NCBI GenBank assembly: GCA_902795275.1
Contig: CADBKQ010000020.1
Span: forward strand, 36,222 to 100,221
From: an uncultured Eubacteriales bacterium
Lineage (GTDB): Bacteria > Bacillota > Clostridia > Christensenellales > Aristaeellaceae
Reading direction: 5' to 3'
Length of the DNA: 64,000 nt
Shown here: positions 1-8,461 of the stretch, in pieces
Layout: each line of letters begins with the position of its first letter
How positions within the stretch are numbered: position 1 is the stretch's first letter
Made by a program: the position numbers and the translations under genes
The notes under the pieces: model-generated
The model's database searches: none
The model's input: the letters and a program-made list of their open reading frames with translations, nothing else
What the model was told of the DNA's origin: nothing

Positions 1-2
1 CG

Positions 3-689
3 CTCGGCGTATCGCCGGAGTGGGTGCGCTTTTTCCGGAACCAGGACGGGATGTATACCTACAAAGACCGGGACGGGGAAGAAAAAAACCGCGACCCCAA
101 AACCAGCTATTATCCCTTCGGCGACTTTAACCAGTATTATTACGCGGGCCTGGACTGCTCGGGCTATGTGGGCTGGGCGGTGTACAGCGCGCTGGAAACG
201 GAGAACGGCAGGCCCGGCTATGTGGGCGGGGCCAATGGCATGGCGAAACGCTTCGCGGCCATGGGCCTGGGAACGTGCATGAAGGATGAACCCCTGGCCT
301 CGGCGCTGCGGCCCGGCGACATTGTGAGCATGGACGGCCATGTGTGGATCTCGCTGGGCGCGTGCGCGGACGGCAGCGGCGTGATTCTCCATTCCACGCC
401 CTCCATGAGCCGTCTGGGCCAGCCCGGCGGCGGCGTGCAAATCGGCGCGGTGGGGAAGGAGGAAAGCTGCGAAGCGTACCGGCTGGCGGACCGCTATATG
501 ACCAAATACTTCCCCGCCTGGCATGAGCGCTACGCCACCGCGCTCAAAAGCCCCGACCTCTATTTTGCTCTGAAGCTGCCGGAAAGCGGGCGCTTCTCCT
601 GGAACCGTGAAACGCTTGCCGACCCGGAGGGCATCGGGAACATGGCCCCCGTCCAGGTGCTGGCGCTGCTGTTCGGCGAAGCAGAATGA
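3..689 (+). CDS. NlpC/P60-like cysteine peptidase, 5' partial
   Basis: The reading frame is open to the left edge of the window, so the gene starts outside; the GTG at 24 is probably internal. The protein has the NlpC/P60-type catalytic cysteine context LDCSGYVGW, followed by a GDIVSMDGHVWISLG stretch that fits the strand carrying the catalytic histidine. Enzymes of this fold cleave peptidoglycan stem peptides or related amide bonds. No signal peptide can be judged because the N-terminus is missing. It ends 15 bp before the GH2 gene and may share its transcript. A divergent NlpC/P60 or CHAP-type amidase is the best call; the substrate is unknown. Confidence 0.6.
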   Translation, partial: LGVSPEWVRFFRNQDGMYTYKDRDGEEKNRDPKTSYYPFGDFNQYYYAGLDCSGYVGWAVYSALETENGRPGYVGGANGMAKRFAAMGLGTCMKDEPLASALRPGDIVSMDGHVWISLGACADGSGVILHSTPSMSRLGQPGGGVQIGAVGKEESCEAYRLADRYMTKYFPAWHERYATALKSPDLYFALKLPESGRFSWNRETLADPEGIGNMAPVQVLALLFGEAE

Positions 690-704
690 AAGGATGAGAT
701 AAAC

Positions 705-3700
705 ATGCGAAAGCTGTGGAACGAAGGCTGGCAGTTTGTGAAGCTGCCCCTGGGGAGCGCCTACGCCGATATGCGGGCGGCGGAAAAGCAGCACGTCCTG
801 CTGCCCCACGACTGGCTCATCGCCCAGACCGAGGATTTATACGAATCCGGCGACGGGTGGTATATCAAGACCTTTTCCGCTTCGGAAGCCGCTGCGGACT
901 GCGTGCTGCTGGACTTTGACGGGGTCTACATGGACGCGGACGTGCTGCTGAACGGGGAAATGATCTGCACCCACCGCTACGGCTACACGCCCTTCTTTGT
1001 GGATTTGACCGGAAAGCTGGCAGCGGGCGAAAACGAAATCGCCGTGCATATCCGCCACCAAAGCCCCAATTCCCGCTGGTATTCCGGCGCGGGCATCTTC
1101 CGGGACGTGAACCTGCTGCTGCTCCCCGCCTGGCATATGGCGCCCGACGGGTTCCAGGTGAACACTGAATCCAGGGACGGAAGCTGGATGCTGACCGTGG
1201 ACGCGGAAATCGCCGGGCCGGGAGAGGAAATGCCTGTCTGTGTTCTATTGGATAACAAGGGAAAAGCGGTTGCGGAAGGACGCATGGAGGATGCTTCCAT
1301 TTCCTGGACGTTTTCGGAGATCACCCCCTGGAGCGTCGAAAACCCGTATTTGTATACCTTAAAGCTGACTCTGGGCGAACAGACGGAAGAAATCGCCGTG
1401 GGCTTCCGGCAGACGGAGTTCACCCCGGACCGGGGCTTTTTCCTGAACGGCGAACCCGTGAAGCTGAAAGGCGTCTGCCTGCACCACGACCTGGGCCTGC
1501 TGGGCGCGGCGTTCCATGAGAAGGCGGCGGAGCGGCAATTGCGGGTCATGCGGGACATGGGTGTGAACGCCATCCGCACCAGCCACAATCCCCCCGCCCG
1601 GCAGCTTTTGGACCTGTGCGACCGGATGGGCTTCCTGGTGATGGACGAGCTTTTTGACATGTGGGAACTGTCCAAAACGGCATTTGACAACGCCCGCTTC
1701 TTCCCGGAGACCTACCCGCTGGACGTGGCGTCCTGGGTGCGGCGGGATCGGTGCCATCCCTGCGTGATCCTGTGGAGCATCGGCAATGAAATCTATGATA
1801 TGCAGGCTTCCGACCGGGGCCAGTACTGGACGAAGATGCTCATGGACGAAGTGCGCAGGCACGACACCCGTCACGCCGCCGTCACCTTCGCCAGCAACTA
1901 CATGCCCTGGGAAGGGGCGCAGAAGTGCGCGGACATCATCAAGCTGCCGGGCTACAACTACGCCGAAAGGTATTACGCCGCCCACCACGCGCAGCATCCC
2001 GACTGGGTGATCTTCGGCAGCGAAACAGGCTCCCTCCTGGCCAGCCGGGGTATTTACCATTTCCCGATGCAGGAAACCATCCTCTCCGAGGAGGATTTGC
2101 AGTGCTCCGCGCTGCTTAACACCAACACCAGCTGGGGCGCCCACGACCTGCGCGCGCTGCTGGTGGACGACCTGAACACGCCCTATTCCCTGGGCCAGTT
2201 TATCTGGTCGGGCATCGACTACATCGGCGAGCCCACGCCTTACCACACCCGCAATTGCTACTTCGGCCAGACCGACACCGCCTGCTTCCCCAAGGACGCC
2301 TATTATTTCTACCGGGCCTTGTGGACGGACAAGCCCACGGTTCACATCGGCATTTCCTGGGACTGGAACGAAGGCCAGCTGATCGACGTGCCGGTGATGA
2401 CCAACGGGGCGGAGGCCGAACTGTTCCTGAACGGGAAATCCCTGGGCCGGAAAAAGGTGAACCTCCGCGACGCGGAAGGGAGTCTGCCCATCTGGACAGT
2501 TCCCTATGAAAGCGGAGAACTCAAAGCCGTGGCCTATGACGCAAACGGCGCTGTGCTGTGCGAAGCCGTGCGCCATTCCTTCGGGGAAGCAAAGAAGATC
2601 GTCCTCTCCGCTGAGAAAACGGCATTGAAAGCCTGTTCCGGGGATATTGCGTTTATTGCGGTGCAGGCATTGGACGAAAACGGCTGGCCTGTGGAAAACG
2701 CCGTGAATCGCATTCACGCGGAAGTCAGCGGCGCGGGCGTGCTGCTGGGCATGGACAACGGCGACAGCACGGACGCGGACGGCTACCAGGTCACATCCCG
2801 CCGCCTGTTCTCCGGCAAGCTGCTGCTGATGGTCGGGGCCAACGAGGCAGGCAGCATCCGCGTCAAGGTCACTGGACAGGGCCTGGAAACGGCAGAACTC
2901 ACCCTGCATGTGGAAGAAAACAAAGCGGCGAAAGAACCGCGCCGCTTCCCCGACCTGTGCAAAACTACGGAAACGGAGGAAACAACCTTCATCCGCCGCA
3001 TTGATTTGAAGGCCCTGGGGGATACCCACCTTACCCCCGATCATCCTTCCGTTTCCTTCGCCGTTTCCGTATCTCCCGAAAACGCGCAATCGCAGGACAT
3101 CCGCTTCCGGGCCACCAATGCCCAGGGGGTGGATATGCCCTGTATGAAAGTCACGCAGGAAGGAAATCGCGTCACCGTCACCGCCCTGGGCGACGGCAGC
3201 GTGTACCTCCGCGCCGCGGCGAACAACGGCTATCCCCACACCCGCATCCTGTCCGTGATCGAGGTCTCCGCCGAGGGCTTCGGCCCGGTGGGCCTGAATC
3301 CCTATGAATTTGTTTATGCCTCCCTCTGCGACCTGCGGGAGGGCGACGTGGGCGTGGGCAACGACCGGGGCATCGCCTTCGCCCGGGAGAGCGAAAGCGC
3401 CGTGGGCTTCACCAACGTGGACTTCGGCCCGGCGGGGTCGGATGAAATCACCATCCCCATCTTCGCCTTGAACGGCAACTTGTACCACCTCAAGCTCTGG
3501 GACGGCATGCCGGGCCGAGGCGGGCGTTTCCTCTGCGAGCTGCCTTACCAGAAGCCCAGCATCTGGAACGTGTACCAGCCCGAAACCTGGCGTCTGCCCG
3601 AAGCGCTGCGCGGGGTGCATACGCTGGCTTTCTCCCTGGATGAAAAGGTACACATGCAGGGCTTCTCCTTCACCCGCCAGAGCCGCGCCCTGCGCTACAA

Positions 3701-4052
3701 CCGCGCCGTGGACTGCGACGAGCTGTACGGCGACAGCTTCAAAAAGGACAGCGACGCTGTCCGGAATATCGGCAACAACGTAACGCTGTCCTTCCATCAT
3801 ATGGAATTTGCGGAAGCCGGAAAAGTGAACCTGACCCTGGACGGCGCGACGGAGCTGGACACCAACACCGTGTCCCTCCGCGTCACCAACGGGCAGGGCG
3901 AGGCAAAGGTGTCCACCTGCGGCTTCAAGCGCGGCAGGGGAGAGCAGACCTTCCCCGTGGACGTGCCGGAAGGCGAGTGCACAGTGTCCTTCGTGTTCCT
4001 CCCCGGCAGCAGCTTTGACTTCTACGGGTTCCGGTTCACGCCCGCGCCATAA
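705..4052 (+). CDS. GH2 beta-galactosidase-type glycoside hydrolase, multidomain
   Basis: A 1115-residue GH2 enzyme expected to release terminal beta-galactose (beta-glucuronide or other beta-glycosides are possible). The N-terminal sugar-binding domain carries WYSGAGIFRDV. The TIM barrel has the conserved INAIRTSHNPP-like segment (here VNAIRTSHNPP), the acid/base Glu362 in WSIGNE, and the nucleophile Glu440 in IFGSETG. After the barrel come a DUF4982-like segment, Ig-like or invasin-like domains around residues 630-730, and a C-terminal region to 1115 that looks like carbohydrate-binding or beta-sandwich modules. There is no signal peptide, so it probably acts inside the cell on imported oligosaccharides. 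Start ATG follows AAGGATGAG. Its last 17 bp overlap the convergent DUF3237 gene. Confidence 0.9.
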   Translation: MRKLWNEGWQFVKLPLGSAYADMRAAEKQHVLLPHDWLIAQTEDLYESGDGWYIKTFSASEAAADCVLLDFDGVYMDADVLLNGEMICTHRYGYTPFFVDLTGKLAAGENEIAVHIRHQSPNSRWYSGAGIFRDVNLLLLPAWHMAPDGFQVNTESRDGSWMLTVDAEIAGPGEEMPVCVLLDNKGKAVAEGRMEDASISWTFSEITPWSVENPYLYTLKLTLGEQTEEIAVGFRQTEFTPDRGFFLNGEPVKLKGVCLHHDLGLLGAAFHEKAAERQLRVMRDMGVNAIRTSHNPPARQLLDLCDRMGFLVMDELFDMWELSKTAFDNARFFPETYPLDVASWVRRDRCHPCVILWSIGNEIYDMQASDRGQYWTKMLMDEVRRHDTRHAAVTFASNYMPWEGAQKCADIIKLPGYNYAERYYAAHHAQHPDWVIFGSETGSLLASRGIYHFPMQETILSEEDLQCSALLNTNTSWGAHDLRALLVDDLNTPYSLGQFIWSGIDYIGEPTPYHTRNCYFGQTDTACFPKDAYYFYRALWTDKPTVHIGISWDWNEGQLIDVPVMTNGAEAELFLNGKSLGRKKVNLRDAEGSLPIWTVPYESGELKAVAYDANGAVLCEAVRHSFGEAKKIVLSAEKTALKACSGDIAFIAVQALDENGWPVENAVNRIHAEVSGAGVLLGMDNGDSTDADGYQVTSRRLFSGKLLLMVGANEAGSIRVKVTGQGLETAELTLHVEENKAAKEPRRFPDLCKTTETEETTFIRRIDLKALGDTHLTPDHPSVSFAVSVSPENAQSQDIRFRATNAQGVDMPCMKVTQEGNRVTVTALGDGSVYLRAAANNGYPHTRILSVIEVSAEGFGPVGLNPYEFVYASLCDLREGDVGVGNDRGIAFARESESAVGFTNVDFGPAGSDEITIPIFALNGNLYHLKLWDGMPGRGGRFLCELPYQKPSIWNVYQPETWRLPEALRGVHTLAFSLDEKVHMQGFSFTRQSRALRYNRAVDCDELYGDSFKKDSDAVRNIGNNVTLSFHHMEFAEAGKVNLTLDGATELDTNTVSLRVTNGQGEAKVSTCGFKRGRGEQTFPVDVPEGECTVSFVFLPGSSFDFYGFRFTPAP

Positions 4053-4434
4053 AGACACTCACCAGCACGCCGCCCGGAATCCCTTCCACCGTGGCGCGGA
4101 GCGGGGCGGTTTCCCAGGCGGCCAGCAGCGGGCTGTCCGTCACGATCATGGGATGGAAGCCCTCGCCCCAGTTCCCTTCATTTTCAATGAAAACCCGGCA
4201 GGCGCTGCCCGCTTTGTCCGTCCCCTCCAGCATGTAGCGGGCGGACAGGGCGGGAACGCCGCCTTTTGCGATCTTCTGCGTGTCCACGCCTGGGCCGATG
4301 ATCTTCCCGGTGAAGTACGGCCCGGACGCCGTGCCGCCAAAGGGAATCATCACGATGTCCCGGGTCTGCCCCTTCACGCTCAGGGCCGGGTCGCACGCCA
4401 CCTGGATTTGCAGAATCAATTCTTCGTTCTCCAT
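4036..4434 (-). CDS. DUF3237 family protein
   Basis: A 132-residue protein matching the DUF3237 pattern: an N-terminal strand region, GGTASGPYFTGKI, the ALSARYMLEGTD segment and FIENEGN, then a final strand region. The family forms a small beta-barrel of unknown biochemical role. The start is set by AAAGGAGG eight bases upstream of the ATG at 4434. It is convergent with the GH2 gene and their 3' ends overlap by 17 bp, so no separate terminator fits between them. Confidence 0.75.
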   Translation of the reverse strand: MENEELILQIQVACDPALSVKGQTRDIVMIPFGGTASGPYFTGKIIGPGVDTQKIAKGGVPALSARYMLEGTDKAGSACRVFIENEGNWGEGFHPMIVTDSPLLAAWETAPLRATVEGIPGGVLVSVFMARA

Positions 4435-4496
4435 GTTTTTCTCCTCCTTTGAATGATATCTCGCAAATAAAACAAGCTAATCAGAATCATTTAAGT

Positions 4497-4628
4497 TGTC
4501 ATTCTGAGCCGTCCCCTATACGGATGGGGACGGCGTTCGCTTGCGCCCGCCGTAGGCGGGTAGAACCTCCCTCGTTTACCAATAACAAGTAGGGAGTTCC
4601 TTCGCGGCCGAACGCGCTCAGGATGACA
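4497..4628. repeat. MITE-like palindromic element, copy 1
   Basis: Begins TGTCATTCTGAGC and ends GCTCAGGATGACA, which are imperfect inverted ends. The interior holds smaller hairpins, for example GTCCCC...GGGGAC and GCCCGCC...GGCGGG. It lies in the 400-bp gap between the DUF3237 start and the SNF2 stop. The stretch 4629-4812 beside it shows nothing I recognise. Confidence 0.75.
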
Positions 4629-4812
4629 GAACTGTTCCCTCGTATTCGCTATCTTATTGCTCCACCAATTTAATCGTGAATTTGGATGCGGGATGAGAAA
4701 TCGATCCAGACAAGGAACGAAACCGCAGGAATACTGGATGTATTTCAAGGTTGAGTGACACAGTATGGGACGATTTATCGCCCGCAGATAATTCAAGATT
4801 AAATCATTTTAC

Positions 4813-4840
4813 CTAATCCCTATTCCCTAATCCCTAATCC
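4813..4840. repeat. Heptad tract, CTAATCC type (single arm)
   Basis: Four 7-bp units, CTAATCC CTATTCC CTAATCC CTAATCC. The SNF2 gene on the minus strand reads into it: its last codons and TAG stop (4834-4836) are inside the tract. No inverted partner tract is visible on the other side of the gap. Confidence 0.85.
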
Positions 4841-7239
4841 CTCATTTTCAGAATGAGTCTCTCAACATGCTGCCTTGCAAAATTGGCCTGCGCCTGGGCC
4901 TGCGCCTGGGTTTCTGCGGCGTCGCCCATGAGCAGCTGGAACTGGCTGACTTTCAGGCCCAGGGCTTCCTGCATGTCCTGGTCGCTGCCGCCGGGAGCGA
5001 CCAGGTAATAGCACAGCAGGGAATCCTTCTGTCCGATGCGGTGGGCCCGGTCCTCCGCCTGGGAATGGACGGCGGGGCTCCAGTCCAGTTCCCCGAACAC
5101 CACGCAGGTGGCCCGCTGCAAATTCAGGCCGCTGGCCGCCCGCAGGGAAATCACGCACAGGTCGGTCTTGCCCAGCATGAATCTGTCCACCGCGTCCTCC
5201 TTCTGGGCGCTGGACTCCCGGCCCGTGATGAACGCGGGCCGTTCTTGTTTCAGTTCTTTCTTGTAAATGTCCATCACCGCGTGGTGGTGGGCGAACAAAA
5301 GCACCTTTTCCCCGGCGTTTACCAGAGCCTTCACGAACTGGCACACATAGGGCGCTTTCGCCAGTCCGGTAGCCTGCCGGGCCTCCTGGGAAATCTGATC
5401 CTCCAGCAGCGCCCGGGCGGAAGCGGACAATGCCTGATCCCGTTTCCAGCGGTACAGCTTTTCCCACACCGGGGCCATGAGGTGGACGTACAGCGCGTCG
5501 TCGGCGTCGATCTCCTGCACCAGCCGCCGCTTTTCCGGCAGTTCGGGCAGTACCTCCTGTTTGGTGCGGCGCAGCATCAGGCCCTCCCGCCGCAGATGGT
5601 CGCCCAATAACTCCGGCTTGGATACGATGCGGTTGCCGTAGCCGGAGCACCATTCCCGGGTGAAGGTCTCCCAGTCGCCCAGGAAATGGAAATCTAAGAT
5701 GTTGATCACGTTCCAGATTTCGCTGCCGTAATTGTAAATGGGCGTGCCGGACAGGCCCATCACCCGCTGGCAGCTTTCCGACAGCAGGCTGGCCGCGCTG
5801 TACTTTTCCGTTCCGGTGCGGCGAAGCTCCTGCACCTCGTCAAAGATCACGGTATGGAAATTCATCTGCGGCAAGACCTGTTTCCAGCCCCGCAGCAATA
5901 GATAATGCAAAATATACACATCCGCTTCCGGCAGGGGATAGGGGGTCAGGCCCTTGATGATGTGCACCCGCGGTTCCCGCCCGTTTACCCGCAGGAAGCG
6001 CTTGGTTTCCGCCATCCAGTTCCGGGCCAGGTGGGGCGGCGGCACGATGAGCAGGGGAAAGATGCCCTCCATCGCCGCGCAGGCCAGGGCCTGCACCGTT
6101 TTGCCCAGGCCCATTTCATCCGCCAGCAAGGCCCGGGGCGTCAGCAGCAGCCAGTTCAGGCCCTGCTGCTGAAAGGGACGAAGCTGGCCGCTGAACACAG
6201 CCGGGGAGGGCTGGGGGGCCATGGTCAGGATTCTGGCTTTTTCCCGTTCCCGGTAATAATTCCGGGCTTGGTTCAGCGCCTGCCGCCAGCGCTCTTTGTC
6301 GCGCTCCGCCACCTGCAAGGGGTAGCGCATCATCAGCCAGTTCACGTCCCCGATGATGCGCCGGTGAGCCGTGAACCGCGCTTCGCCCCGCTTGGCGTCG
6401 CTGCCGGGGAACAGGCGCTTCGCCAGCTCTGTTACGCCCGGGTCGCCCTTGATCACCCAGCATTTCCGCCGGGCGTTGTAGGACAGGGTGCCGTAATAGT
6501 AGGAAGCGGGTTCCCCGTCCCGCAGGAAGGGCGGCACATCCTCGTTGGAAATGTCCCGCAGGATGCGGTCTTCCAGGGTATTCTGTGTTTTCGCATTTTC
6601 GTCATGAGTTGGCACAGAAATGCGACCAGGAAACGCAGGATGTTCAGCAGCCATTGAAACGTCAGGCTCCCCGATTGTCATCCTGAGCGCAGTGGAGCGA
6701 GAGCGAAACGGAGTCGAAGGATCTCCTTCTTCGGTTTCCGATTGTGTTTGAGGTCCCTCGACTTCGCTTCGCTCTCGCTCCGCTTCGCTCGGGATGACAG
6801 AAGAGGGTGGGTTGGAAATCAAACTGCGATATGGTTCCACAGCAATAGGAGAAACAGTATCCTCGTCCCCTACCCCAATCGCAATCCCCCACAGCTTTTG
6901 CAGGCTGACCGGATACACGGGAATCCCTGCCACGAACCCCGGCAGGCCCGGCGCGGTCTTTTCCGACAGCAGGATGATCGCGCGCAGCTTGCCCGAATCC
7001 GCGTAGCGCCTGAGCTGACTGCTTACCGCGTTCACATCCGGCCTGCCGCGCTTGATCTCGATGCCCACGTCCCCGCACAGAAAGTCGATGCGGCAGCGTG
7101 GGGCCAGCGGCGCTTCATGCCGAAAATCAATGTCCGCCCGCTGCAAGGCGTCCGCCGCCAGCCCGTGAAGGTCGTATTCATCCTGGGTCTGCGGCGCGCG
7201 GATCGCCGCCAGCGCCGTCAATACCTGCTGTGCCGTCAT
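4834..7239 (-). CDS. SNF2-family helicase with N-terminal PD-(D/E)xK-like domain
   Basis: 801 residues. Residues 1-120 contain RIDFLCGDVGIEIKRG, with Asp52, Glu61 and Lys63 spaced as in PD-(D/E)xK nucleases. The C-terminal two thirds is an SNF2 ATPase: Walker A DEMGLGKT near residue 380, DEVQ in the DEAH position near 466, LSGTP, and the helicase C motif QAEDRAHRIGQ. Residues about 148-188 are encoded by a MITE-like repeat that kept the frame open. The last residues and stop come from a heptad tract. The start follows GGGAGGACAGGC, and a promoter sits at 7270-7297. It likely acts on DNA, in repair, remodelling or defence; the role is unproven. It lies downstream of a toxin-antitoxin pair with its own promoter. 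Confidence 0.88.
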   Translation of the reverse strand: MTAQQVLTALAAIRAPQTQDEYDLHGLAADALQRADIDFRHEAPLAPRCRIDFLCGDVGIEIKRGRPDVNAVSSQLRRYADSGKLRAIILLSEKTAPGLPGFVAGIPVYPVSLQKLWGIAIGVGDEDTVSPIAVEPYRSLISNPPSSVIPSEAERERSEVEGPQTQSETEEGDPSTPFRSRSTALRMTIGEPDVSMAAEHPAFPGRISVPTHDENAKTQNTLEDRILRDISNEDVPPFLRDGEPASYYYGTLSYNARRKCWVIKGDPGVTELAKRLFPGSDAKRGEARFTAHRRIIGDVNWLMMRYPLQVAERDKERWRQALNQARNYYREREKARILTMAPQPSPAVFSGQLRPFQQQGLNWLLLTPRALLADEMGLGKTVQALACAAMEGIFPLLIVPPPHLARNWMAETKRFLRVNGREPRVHIIKGLTPYPLPEADVYILHYLLLRGWKQVLPQMNFHTVIFDEVQELRRTGTEKYSAASLLSESCQRVMGLSGTPIYNYGSEIWNVINILDFHFLGDWETFTREWCSGYGNRIVSKPELLGDHLRREGLMLRRTKQEVLPELPEKRRLVQEIDADDALYVHLMAPVWEKLYRWKRDQALSASARALLEDQISQEARQATGLAKAPYVCQFVKALVNAGEKVLLFAHHHAVMDIYKKELKQERPAFITGRESSAQKEDAVDRFMLGKTDLCVISLRAASGLNLQRATCVVFGELDWSPAVHSQAEDRAHRIGQKDSLLCYYLVAPGGSDQDMQEALGLKVSQFQLLMGDAAETQAQAQAQANFARQHVERLILKMRD
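6676..6799. repeat. MITE-like palindromic element, copy 2, inside the SNF2 gene
   Basis: Ends TGTCATCCTGAGC and GCTCGGGATGACA. It is wholly inside the SNF2 coding sequence and is translated without a stop on the minus strand, giving an Arg/Ser/Glu-rich linker (VIPSEAERERSEVEG) between the nuclease-like and helicase parts. Confidence 0.85.
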
Positions 7240-7269
7240 GCCTGTCCTCCCATGTTTCTTTCAGATATT

Positions 7270-7297
7270 ATTATACATGTTATCCGCAAACTGACAA
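7270..7297 (-). promoter_or_regulatory. Promoter for the SNF2 gene
   Basis: On the minus strand, TTGTCA (7297-7292), a 16-bp spacer and TATAAT (7275-7270), about 30 bp upstream of the SNF2 ATG. Confidence 0.6.
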
Positions 7298-7300
7298 GCA

Positions 7301-7324
7301 AAAAATGAACCCGCCCCGGTTCGT
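7301..7324 (-). terminator. Probable terminator of the toxin-antitoxin operon
   Basis: On the minus strand a GAACC/GGGTTC hairpin with a short GC loop is followed by ATTTTTT. It lies between the toxin stop and the SNF2 promoter. Confidence 0.55.
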
Positions 7325-7354
7325 CTGAACACAGGGCAGGTCAGCACTGAGAGT

Positions 7355-7672
7355 TTACAGCTTTTTCTCATAGTCTTGGGACTGGTGAAAAATGTTGGTG
7401 ATATAAACGATGTCATCCTCAAGCCGAAACAGCAGGAAGAAATCATGACTGGTGAAATTGATGCGTTTCAGGTTTCGCATGCCGCAAAGCGTATCCGGCT
7501 CCGGCGCTTGCAGACTGCCAGCCGACAGGGCGAGGCGGTTTCGGGTTTTGATGTAATCCGCCATGACGCTTTGGGCCGCCTGGCCGTTTTTGAGTTCATA
7601 TTTCAGATACCGCAGGATTTCCCGCAAGTCTTCCTTCGCTTCCAGGGAAACGCGCACCTTGTATTTTTTCAT
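7355..7672 (-). CDS. ParE/RelE-family toxin
   Basis: A 105-residue protein with the ParE/RelE fold pattern: a first strand KKYKVRVSLEAKEDL, a long helical hairpin with EILRYLKYELKNG, and final strands with LFRLEDDIVYITNIFHQSQDYEKKL. Members either poison gyrase (ParE) or cleave ribosome-bound mRNA (RelE); the sequence alone does not decide. It is encoded 24 bp downstream of the antitoxin, with a weak GGGAG site before the ATG, as expected when translation is coupled. Confidence 0.8.
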   Translation of the reverse strand: MKKYKVRVSLEAKEDLREILRYLKYELKNGQAAQSVMADYIKTRNRLALSAGSLQAPEPDTLCGMRNLKRINFTSHDFFLLFRLEDDIVYITNIFHQSQDYEKKL

Positions 7673-7696
7673 TCGGCGAATCGCTCCCGTCCGTGC

Positions 7697-7969
7697 TTAC
7701 AGGCCAAATTCCGATAGGAGCTCCGCTTCCATCTCTTCGGAATCCTGGTACTGCCCTTCGGAAATCTGTTTCAAGGCTGTATCAATCTTTTCGGTGATCT
7801 GGGCTTCCGTCAGCGGTTCAAAACGAAGTTCGGCGGAATGATTGTCCAGAAACGCGTTGGTCATGGATTCAAAAACGTGCAGTTCTTCGGAAGTTAAACT
7901 GGGGAGCAGCCCCTTCAGCTTTTCCATCAAATCATTGTAATGCTTCATTTCCCGCGCGGCCATTTCCAT
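7697..7969 (-). CDS. Antitoxin partner of the ParE/RelE toxin
   Basis: A 90-residue acidic, helical protein starting at MEMAAREM; GGAGGTGAG eight bases upstream fixes this start over more distal in-frame options. The C-terminal part (ISEGQYQDSEEMEAELLSEFGL region) is the sort of disordered acidic tail that wraps a ParE/RelE toxin. The N-terminal half has no obvious ribbon-helix-helix motif that I can identify, so how it binds DNA is open. A promoter at 7995-8023 drives it divergently from the T-box promoter. Confidence 0.7.
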   Translation of the reverse strand: MEMAAREMKHYNDLMEKLKGLLPSLTSEELHVFESMTNAFLDNHSAELRFEPLTEAQITEKIDTALKQISEGQYQDSEEMEAELLSEFGL

Positions 7970-7994
7970 TTTGCTCACCTCCGTTGCCGCTATC

Positions 7995-8023
7995 AGTATA
8001 GCACATCTTGGGGAATCCCGCAA
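7995..8023 (-). promoter_or_regulatory. Promoter for the toxin-antitoxin pair
   Basis: Minus strand TTGCGG, 17-bp spacer, TATACT (8000-7995), 25 bp upstream of the antitoxin ATG. Confidence 0.55.
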
Positions 8024-8041
8024 GAAAGCGAAGTTTTTTTC

Positions 8042-8071
8042 TTGACATTCTCCCCGTTCATCCGTTATAAT
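8042..8071 (+). promoter_or_regulatory. Promoter for the T-box/aminotransferase transcript
   Basis: TTGACA (8042-8047), 18-bp spacer, TATAAT (8066-8071). Transcription would start near 8078, at the 5' end of the T-box. Confidence 0.85.
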
Positions 8072-8077
8072 GCGGTC

Positions 8078-8335
8078 ATGGCAATGATGGGAAACAGTAA
8101 CCCGGCCTGTCCGTGCGAAAGAGAGTTTCCGGTGGGTGCAAGGAAACGGCGGCGGCCAAGGGGCGAATTACCTCCCGGAGCCCGGCCCTGAATGAGCGCA
8201 GCTCTGCGTAGGGGCACGCCGGCGCGCCGGTTACAGCGCACACGAGGGCAAAAGCAGCTGCTTGTTTTTGCCGAACGGAAGTGGTACAGCGATCATCCGC
8301 CTTCCCCCTGTTATCGGGGTGAGGGCGGTTTTTTA
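8078..8335 (+). ncRNA. T-box leader, probable tyrosine specificity
   Basis: Features in order: ATGATGGGAAACAGTAA (stem I base and loop-E-like AGTA), AGAGAG, GGTGGGTGCAAGG (stem I distal region), the specifier loop GGCGAATTACC before TCCCGGAG, the GAACGGAAGTGGTACAGCG antiterminator box, and a terminator hairpin CCGCCTTCCCC...GGGGTGAGGGCGG with a T run (8297-8335). Pairing GGGA with TCCC at the base of stem I leaves TAC (Tyr) in the specifier position. The same geometry gives GTC (Val) in the valS T-box of this window. The TGGT bulge suits a tRNA ending in ACCA. Uncharged tRNA would permit expression of the aminotransferase. Confidence 0.88.
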
Positions 8336-8340
8336 TTCAG

Positions 8341-8445
8341 GTAGGAAGTAGGAGGTTTAGAAAGCCGGATGATTGTTCGCAAGCAAGAGCTTGTGCGAAT
8401 AAAAAGCAAAGCATGATAAAAACTCCTACTTCCTACCTTCCACCT
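8341..8445. repeat. Heptad palindrome, GTAGGAA type
   Basis: Left arm GTAGGAAGTAGGAGG (8341-8355); inverted right arm ACTCCTACTTCCTACC followed by TTCCACCT (8422-8445). A TTCGCAAGC...GCTTGTGCGAA hairpin sits in the core. The element occupies the leader between the T-box terminator and the ribosome binding site of the aminotransferase. Confidence 0.8.
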
Positions 8446-8461
8446 AAAAAGGAGGCACTTT

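Noticed and set aside
1359..4058. A long open frame (about 900 codons) antisense to the GH2 gene
   Set aside because: It lies opposite a gene with clear catalytic motifs, has no recognisable domain or ribosome binding site, and is His/Gln/Gly-rich as antisense frames in GC-rich DNA are.
4491..4796. A 101-codon minus-strand frame
   Set aside because: It is mostly a translation of the MITE-like repeat (CHPERV...RMTT type peptides) with no other support.
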